A stretch of 64,000 nt of DNA from Chryseobacterium sp. G0201. GTDB taxonomy: Bacteria > Bacteroidota > Bacteroidia > Flavobacteriales > Weeksellaceae. How positions within the stretch are numbered: position 1 is the stretch's first letter; every line of letters begins with the position of its first letter. The DNA lies in assembly GCF_003815655.1 (NCBI RefSeq), contig NZ_CP033917.1, positions 1,736,001 to 1,800,000 on the forward strand. The letters are read 5' to 3'. Shown piece by piece: positions 59,878-64,000 of this stretch. The notes beneath the pieces were generated by a model. It ran no database searches, had not been told where the DNA came from, and saw only the letters and a program-made list of their open reading frames with translations. A program made the position numbers and the translations under genes.

Positions 59878-60212
59878 GGATAGATAAATTTTAATAATCT
59901 GTCGCAATTTAAAATAAAATGTTGCAATAATTTGTATAAAATTTTAGCTGGCTTCTTTTATCACAATGCTGGACAAATATTTTCTTTAATTCTCTATTTT
60001 TTTTAAGGTAAACTAAGGCGTAAACTTATTAAAGTAATACAATTTGATGATTATTTAGTTTTCCCAAAATAAGCTAAGAGGCTTTGTTTTATTTTAAAAT
60101 ATTCAAATAAATAAAAAATCTTGTCTAGCCTTACTATAAATTAATACAATAAAAACATAAAAAAACAGCTCCCAAAAAGAAGCTGTTCCTACTCAAAAAA
60201 TCGTTGTTTAGG
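59878..60212. other. 335-bp intergenic region, no gene seen
   Basis: AT-rich DNA between two minus-strand genes. The only structure noticed is the terminator at 60164-60187. A promoter of the M28 gene should be here, but I cannot place it with confidence. Confidence 0.5.
60164..60187 (-). terminator. Terminator of the DUF4293 gene
   Basis: On the minus strand AACAGCT, a 10-nt loop and AGCTGTT are followed by TTTTTTATG. Confidence 0.75.
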
Positions 60213-60602
60213 TTATCGAAGTCTGTCTACAGATTTCACGAGCCTCTCATCTTTGCGGATATATATGTTTGCAATAAGCAGACAAATAGTCGCGATTAAA
60301 GGAAAAATCGGCTCAATACCCTTCTCAGGAAGTTGAATTCCTCCGGGTAAGTTTAGTATCCAGTACGCCAATACACCAATCAACAAAACGTTTATAATGA
60401 TGCTGATATTATTCAGCAAAATTTGTCTTTTTCTATTTTTAAAGCTGAATATACTCAGTAATCCAACCAAAACAAGTACCACACTACCAATATTTATCAC
60501 AGGAATGGTACCGAAAACGGCAACATCTTGTCCTGTAACGAATAGAAAAACAGCAGCTAAAACTGCCAGAAAAACCCATATAGTCTGTATTCTTTGTAGC
60601 AT
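60213..60602 (-). CDS. DUF4293 membrane protein
   Basis: This 129-residue protein starts MLQRIQTIWVFLAVLAAVFL and has four membrane helices, with a charged end RKDERLVKSVDRLR. It matches the DUF4293 family next to rho in Bacteroidota. A longer frame to 60692 adds a stretch without the family start. The function is unknown. It is divergent from rho. Confidence 0.82.
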   Translation of the reverse strand: MLQRIQTIWVFLAVLAAVFLFVTGQDVAVFGTIPVINIGSVVLVLVGLLSIFSFKNRKRQILLNNISIIINVLLIGVLAYWILNLPGGIQLPEKGIEPIFPLIATICLLIANIYIRKDERLVKSVDRLR

Positions 60603-60746
60603 TGAATATTTAATTCTAGGCAAAAGTAGTATAAATTTTGCACAATTCAAAAATAAGTGTAGATTTGCATTATACAATGTACTTGAAAACAATAGTCACC
60701 GGACTTACTTTTCTTACTCACAATTAATTACATTTTTACATTAAAT

Positions 60747-62660
60747 ATGTTTAACATAGAAACGTTAAGGTCAAAATCCGTAACGGAACTGACTAAAATC
60801 TTAAAGGATTTGGGCGTTAAAGTTGCAAGAAACAGCAATGAGAATGATAAAATCTTTGCAGTTCTTGATTTTCAGGCTTCTAACCCTAAAGTTGCAAAAG
60901 ATTATTTCAACGCCACAGAAAGCAGTATGAATACTGAAGAAAATCCGCCAGAAAAAGAAGCGAAAGCTCCTGTAAAAAAGGCTGCTCCGAAAAGGACGCC
61001 GAAACCAAAGCCTGAAGCTAAAGCTCCGGTAGAAACAAAACCAAAAGAAGAAGAAAAAGCTGTTGAAAAAGAAATTGTTTCCGAAGAAGTAAAGCCACAA
61101 GCTCCGAAAACTGAAACTGCAGATGATGATGCGGCAGCGAAGGCAGAAGCAGCAAGGAAAAAAAGAAAAAGGCTTCCTACAAATACAAGCAATGTAGAAA
61201 ACCCTGTTCAGGAAAAAACACAAGCTCCTAAAAACGCAGAATCTCAGGAATCTGCTCCAGCCGCCGAAGAAAAGCCTAGTAGCCCTCAACAACAACAGCA
61301 GGCTAGACCTCAAAAAGGACAAAACCATCCACAGAACAGTGGAAATCAGCATAAAAATCAAAACCCAAACCAAGGTCAGAGTTCCAATCAGAATCCTAAT
61401 CAAGGTCAGGCTCAAAATCCTAACCAAGGGCAAAACCAAAACCAAAACCAAAATTCGAATCAGAATCAGAACCCTAATCAAAATCAAAACAGGAATTCTG
61501 ACAGAAGCGAAGATCATCAAGAACACCATAGAAAGGAGTTCAATTTTGATGGAATGGTTAGTATTGAAGGGGTTTTAGAAATATTACCAGATAACTACGG
61601 ATTTTTACGTTCTTCAGATTTTAGCTATATTTCTTCTCCGGATGATGTATATGTTTCTACTGCACAGATCAGAAATTTCGGATTGAAAACTGGTGATACC
61701 GTAAGAGGTATTGTAAGACTTCCAAAAGAAGGAGAAAAATATTTTTCTTTATTAAAACCAGTAGAAGTCAACGGCCGTGATCTTGCATTTATCAAAGATC
61801 GTGTTGCTTTTGAATATTTAACTCCGCTTTTCCCTGAAGAGAAATTCAACTTGGCAGGAGATAACTCTACAATGTCTACAAGAATTGTTGATTTATTCGC
61901 GCCAATAGGGAAGGGACAAAGAGCAATGATCGTTGCACAGCCGAAAACCGGTAAAACGATGTTATTGAAAGATATTGCTAATTCTATCGCATCCAATCAC
62001 CCGGAAGTATATATGATGGTTCTTTTGATCGACGAACGTCCTGAAGAAGTTACCGATATGGAAAGAAGTGTAAATGCGGAAGTTATTGCATCTACATTTG
62101 ATGAAGCAGCAGACAAACACGTAAAAGTGGCCAATCTTGTTTTAGCGAAAGCTCAGAGAATGGTTGAATGCGGACACGATGTTGTGATTTTATTAGACTC
62201 AATTACAAGATTAGCAAGAGCTTACAATACGGTAACGCCTGCATCTGGTAAGGTTCTTTCGGGAGGTGTTGATGCGAATGCTCTTCACAAGCCGAAAAGA
62301 TTCTTCGGAGCGGCAAGAAAGATTGAAGGTGGTGGATCTTTAACGATTATTGCAACAGCATTGATCGATACAGGTTCTAAAATGGATGAAGTTATTTTTG
62401 AAGAATTCAAAGGTACCGGAAACATGGAGCTTCAATTAGACAGAAAAATTGCTAACAGAAGAATTTATCCTGCTATTGATCTTATTTCTTCAAGCACAAG
62501 AAGAGATGATTTATTGCTTGATGAGGTTACTTCTCAGAGAATGTGGATCTTCAGAAAATATCTTTCTGAAATGAATCCTATTGAAGCAATGGAATTCGTA
62601 AATAAAAACATCAGAGGAACTTTAAATAATGAAGAGTTCTTGATGTCCATGAATAAATAA
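60747..62660 (+). CDS. rho: Transcription termination factor Rho with large Asn/Gln-rich insert
   Basis: This 637-residue protein is Rho, the hexameric RNA helicase for transcription termination. The N-terminal Rho_N helix domain (1-45) is followed by a long low-complexity part (about 70-265), first Pro/Lys/Ala/Glu-rich, then repeats of QNPNQGQ type. Then come the RNA-binding cold-shock-like domain ([16 protein letters not shown] [17 protein letters not shown]) and the ATPase with Walker A AQPKTGKT and the [15 protein letters not shown] block. Such inserts are known in Bacteroidota Rho and may promote RNA binding or phase separation. Confidence 0.95.
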   Translation: MFNIETLRSKSVTELTKILKDLGVKVARNSNENDKIFAVLDFQASNPKVAKDYFNATESSMNTEENPPEKEAKAPVKKAAPKRTPKPKPEAKAPVETKPKEEEKAVEKEIVSEEVKPQAPKTETADDDAAAKAEAARKKRKRLPTNTSNVENPVQEKTQAPKNAESQESAPAAEEKPSSPQQQQQARPQKGQNHPQNSGNQHKNQNPNQGQSSNQNPNQGQAQNPNQGQNQNQNQNSNQNQNPNQNQNRNSDRSEDHQEHHRKEFNFDGMVSIEGVLEILPDNYGFLRSSDFSYISSPDDVYVSTAQIRNFGLKTGDTVRGIVRLPKEGEKYFSLLKPVEVNGRDLAFIKDRVAFEYLTPLFPEEKFNLAGDNSTMSTRIVDLFAPIGKGQRAMIVAQPKTGKTMLLKDIANSIASNHPEVYMMVLLIDERPEEVTDMERSVNAEVIASTFDEAADKHVKVANLVLAKAQRMVECGHDVVILLDSITRLARAYNTVTPASGKVLSGGVDANALHKPKRFFGAARKIEGGGSLTIIATALIDTGSKMDEVIFEEFKGTGNMELQLDRKIANRRIYPAIDLISSSTRRDDLLLDEVTSQRMWIFRKYLSEMNPIEAMEFVNKNIRGTLNNEEFLMSMNK

Positions 62661-62684
62661 TTTAATTTAATATTGTTAAATGAG

Positions 62685-62710
62685 AAGCACAGGTTTTATA
62701 TCTGTGCTTT
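62685..62710 (+). terminator. Terminator of rho
   Basis: AAGCACAG and CTGTGCTT with a 9-nt loop are followed by TTTGTTTTG. Confidence 0.75.
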
Positions 62711-62861
62711 TTGTTTTGAATTTTTCTAAACTTAAATTTTTTAATTAAAAGTATGATAGAATCTAGTCTATCAATGTTAAAGATTTATTAAAATAATCCC
62801 CAATTTTTGATAATCGGTCATTTATTGGCTAACTTTGAATTATAACATTAAAAATAAAATT

Positions 62862-63458
62862 ATGTCATTTGAATTACCAAAATTAGGATATGCTTACGAT
62901 GCATTAGAGCCAACTATTGATGCAAAAACTATGGAGATTCACCATACAAAACATCACCAAGCATATATCGACAATTTAAATAAAGCAATTGAAGGTACAG
63001 AATTAGCAGGAAAAACAATCGAAGAGATTTGCCAGACTGGAACTGACAAGCCTGCAGTAAGAAATAACGGTGGAGGTCACTTCAACCACTCTTTATTCTG
63101 GGAAGTTTTAACTCCAGGAGGAAGCAATGAGCCTGTAGGAAACGTAAAAGCTGCTATTGAAGCTTACGGTGGTCTTGAAAAATTCAAAACTGATTTTTCT
63201 GAAGCTGCTAAAACAAGATTCGGTTCTGGATGGGCTTGGTTAGTTAAAAATGCTGATGGTACTGTTTCTGTTTCTTCTACTCCAAACCAAGACAACCCAT
63301 TAATGCCTGTTGCAGACGTTAAAGGAACTCCGGTTTTAGGATTAGACGTTTGGGAGCACGCTTATTATTTAAACTACCAAAACAGAAGACCTGATTATGT
63401 TTCAGCGTTTTTCTCTGTTGTAAACTGGGATAAAGTTGAGGAATTATTCAACAAATAA
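62862..63458 (+). CDS. sodB: Superoxide dismutase, Fe/Mn type
   Basis: This 198-residue enzyme turns superoxide into oxygen and hydrogen peroxide. Metal ligands are seen in [15 protein letters not shown] (His27 region), GHFNHSLFW, and [18 protein letters not shown] (Asp and His). There is no signal peptide. The ATG at 62862 gives the normal N-terminus [17 protein letters not shown]. Whether Fe or Mn is used cannot be told with certainty. A single gene. Confidence 0.95.
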   Translation: MSFELPKLGYAYDALEPTIDAKTMEIHHTKHHQAYIDNLNKAIEGTELAGKTIEEICQTGTDKPAVRNNGGGHFNHSLFWEVLTPGGSNEPVGNVKAAIEAYGGLEKFKTDFSEAAKTRFGSGWAWLVKNADGTVSVSSTPNQDNPLMPVADVKGTPVLGLDVWEHAYYLNYQNRRPDYVSAFFSVVNWDKVEELFNK

Positions 63459-63478
63459 TCTTCAGGCGATATAAAAAT

Positions 63479-63508
63479 AAAAGGTTCAGAATTTTCTGAA
63501 CCTTTTTT
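63479..63508 (+). terminator. Terminator of sod
   Basis: AAAGGTTCAGAA and TTCTGAACCTTT form a near-perfect stem, followed by TTTATT. Confidence 0.82.
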
Positions 63509-63612
63509 ATTGTCTTGTAACTTTCCTGATCACTTTATGATAAACAACTAAAAGGAATCAGTAGGCTGAATACTATTAGAATTAAATTTTCATACTCATA
63601 AATTTAAATAAA

Positions 63613-63636
63613 AAAAGCACCCTGATCGAGTGCTTT
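63613..63636 (-). terminator. Terminator of the endonuclease-family gene
   Basis: On the minus strand AAAGCACTCGATCAGGGTGCTTT is a hairpin with arms AAAGCAC and GTGCTTT, followed by TTTTTATTT. Confidence 0.7.
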
Positions 63637-63641
63637 ATATT

Positions 63642-64000
63642 TTAAGGTTCTTTTTGAAGGATCACAAATGCCGGAAAGTGGTCACTGTAACCTCCTGTAA
63701 ATTGATCGCCGTTCCAGGATCTGAAAGGATAGCCTTTATAATTTCCTTCTTTATTGACTAAATATGCCGGAGCATAAATTTCAGCTTTAAAAACAGAATA
63801 TTCTTTAGTTACCTGATCAGAAATCAAATTCTTAGAAACAATAATCTGATCAAACAAGTTTGGCGCATCCTGATAAGCCAAAGACGCAATTCCTTTTTTG
63901 TATAAAGGATACATTAAGTTAAGATAAGGATTTGCATCGCTTAAATCTTTAGGACTCGCCTGAGCTTTTAAATGATTTTTTAAACTTGAACTTACAGGGT
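63642..64000 (-). CDS. Endonuclease/exonuclease/phosphatase family protein, C-terminal part
   Basis: The last 119 codons of a gene that enters from the right edge. The frame is open to position 64000. The end carries the family's terminal motif GGYSDHFPAFVIL, with Asp and His of the active site, and a preceding FDQIIVSKNLI. The family includes Mg-dependent nucleases and phosphoesterases, so the substrate is unknown. The start lies outside the window. Confidence 0.78.
   Translation of the reverse strand, partial: PVSSSLKNHLKAQASPKDLSDANPYLNLMYPLYKKGIASLAYQDAPNLFDQIIVSKNLISDQVTKEYSVFKAEIYAPAYLVNKEGNYKGYPFRSWNGDQFTGGYSDHFPAFVILQKEP

Noticed and set aside
60801..61529. 242-residue frame on the minus strand opposite rho
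   Set aside because: It is a shadow of the low-complexity rho insert, giving Phe/Leu/Arg/Ile-rich nonsense with no family features.

Overview
The window looks like a chromosome segment of a flavobacterium close to Chryseobacterium (Bacteroidota, Weeksellaceae). The DNA is AT-rich, promoters fit the Bacteroidota -7 box TAnnTTTG, and the proteins are typical flavobacterial families: DUF4271, DUF4293, DUF4296, a RprX/RprY-like two-component pair, a TonB receptor and an asparagine/glutamine-rich Rho. No rRNA, tRNA, CRISPR array or insertion sequence was seen.

Positions 1 to about 19,300 form an accessory island built around a contractile phage-tail module. The module (6,679-19,161, plus strand) encodes sheath (DUF2586), tube, a tail assembly chaperone with a programmed -1 frameshift, tape measure, DUF6046, a gpD-like hub, spike, gp25/W, LysM/X, J and I-like baseplate proteins, a collar-domain fibre and two paralogous tail fibres with nearly the same N-terminus and unrelated C-termini. 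No terminase, portal, capsid or integrase is present in the window, so it is best read as a tailocin (R-type bacteriocin-like particle) rather than a prophage. Because the left edge cuts into the island, head genes further left cannot be excluded. Left of the tail, mostly on the minus strand, lie an unknown partial gene, a small acidic protein, a patatin-like phospholipase, an M15 peptidase (probable endolysin) and a tandemly duplicated lipoprotein plus secreted-protein pair.

The most interesting signal is regulatory. Seven copies of a 15-bp dyad, CGWCANGTTYTGWCG in promoter orientation, are scattered over the island. Each is followed after exactly 11 bp by a position where six of the seven carry a recognisable -7 box. 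They precede the accessory genes, two small plus-strand genes (one HTH-like) and a possible short RNA right of the tail fibres. A second dyad (6,478-6,492) sits in the divergent region before the tail operon, exactly 50 bp from a -7-like box on each side. This suggests a two-step cascade: the dyad regulator switches on accessory and regulatory genes, and one of these activates the tail operon.

From 19,400 to 64,000 the window is mainly ordinary chromosome: umuC-like polymerase, serine hydrolase, glyS, truC, pyrD, a DUF445 protein, msrB, an L,D-transpeptidase, a TetR-controlled thiolase/thioesterase/FabF operon, osmC, an AraC regulator, a metal-linked TonB receptor locus with two N-terminal HMA domains, a two-component system, an S9 peptidase, hemD, a DPM-like glycosyltransferase, tgt, an LptF/G permease, birA, rsfS, ftsH, cdsA, psd, an MsbA-like exporter, an M28 peptidase, rho, sod and a truncated endonuclease-family gene. 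Small palindromic interspersed repeats and a (ACCAAAC)n-type tandem repeat lie between these genes.
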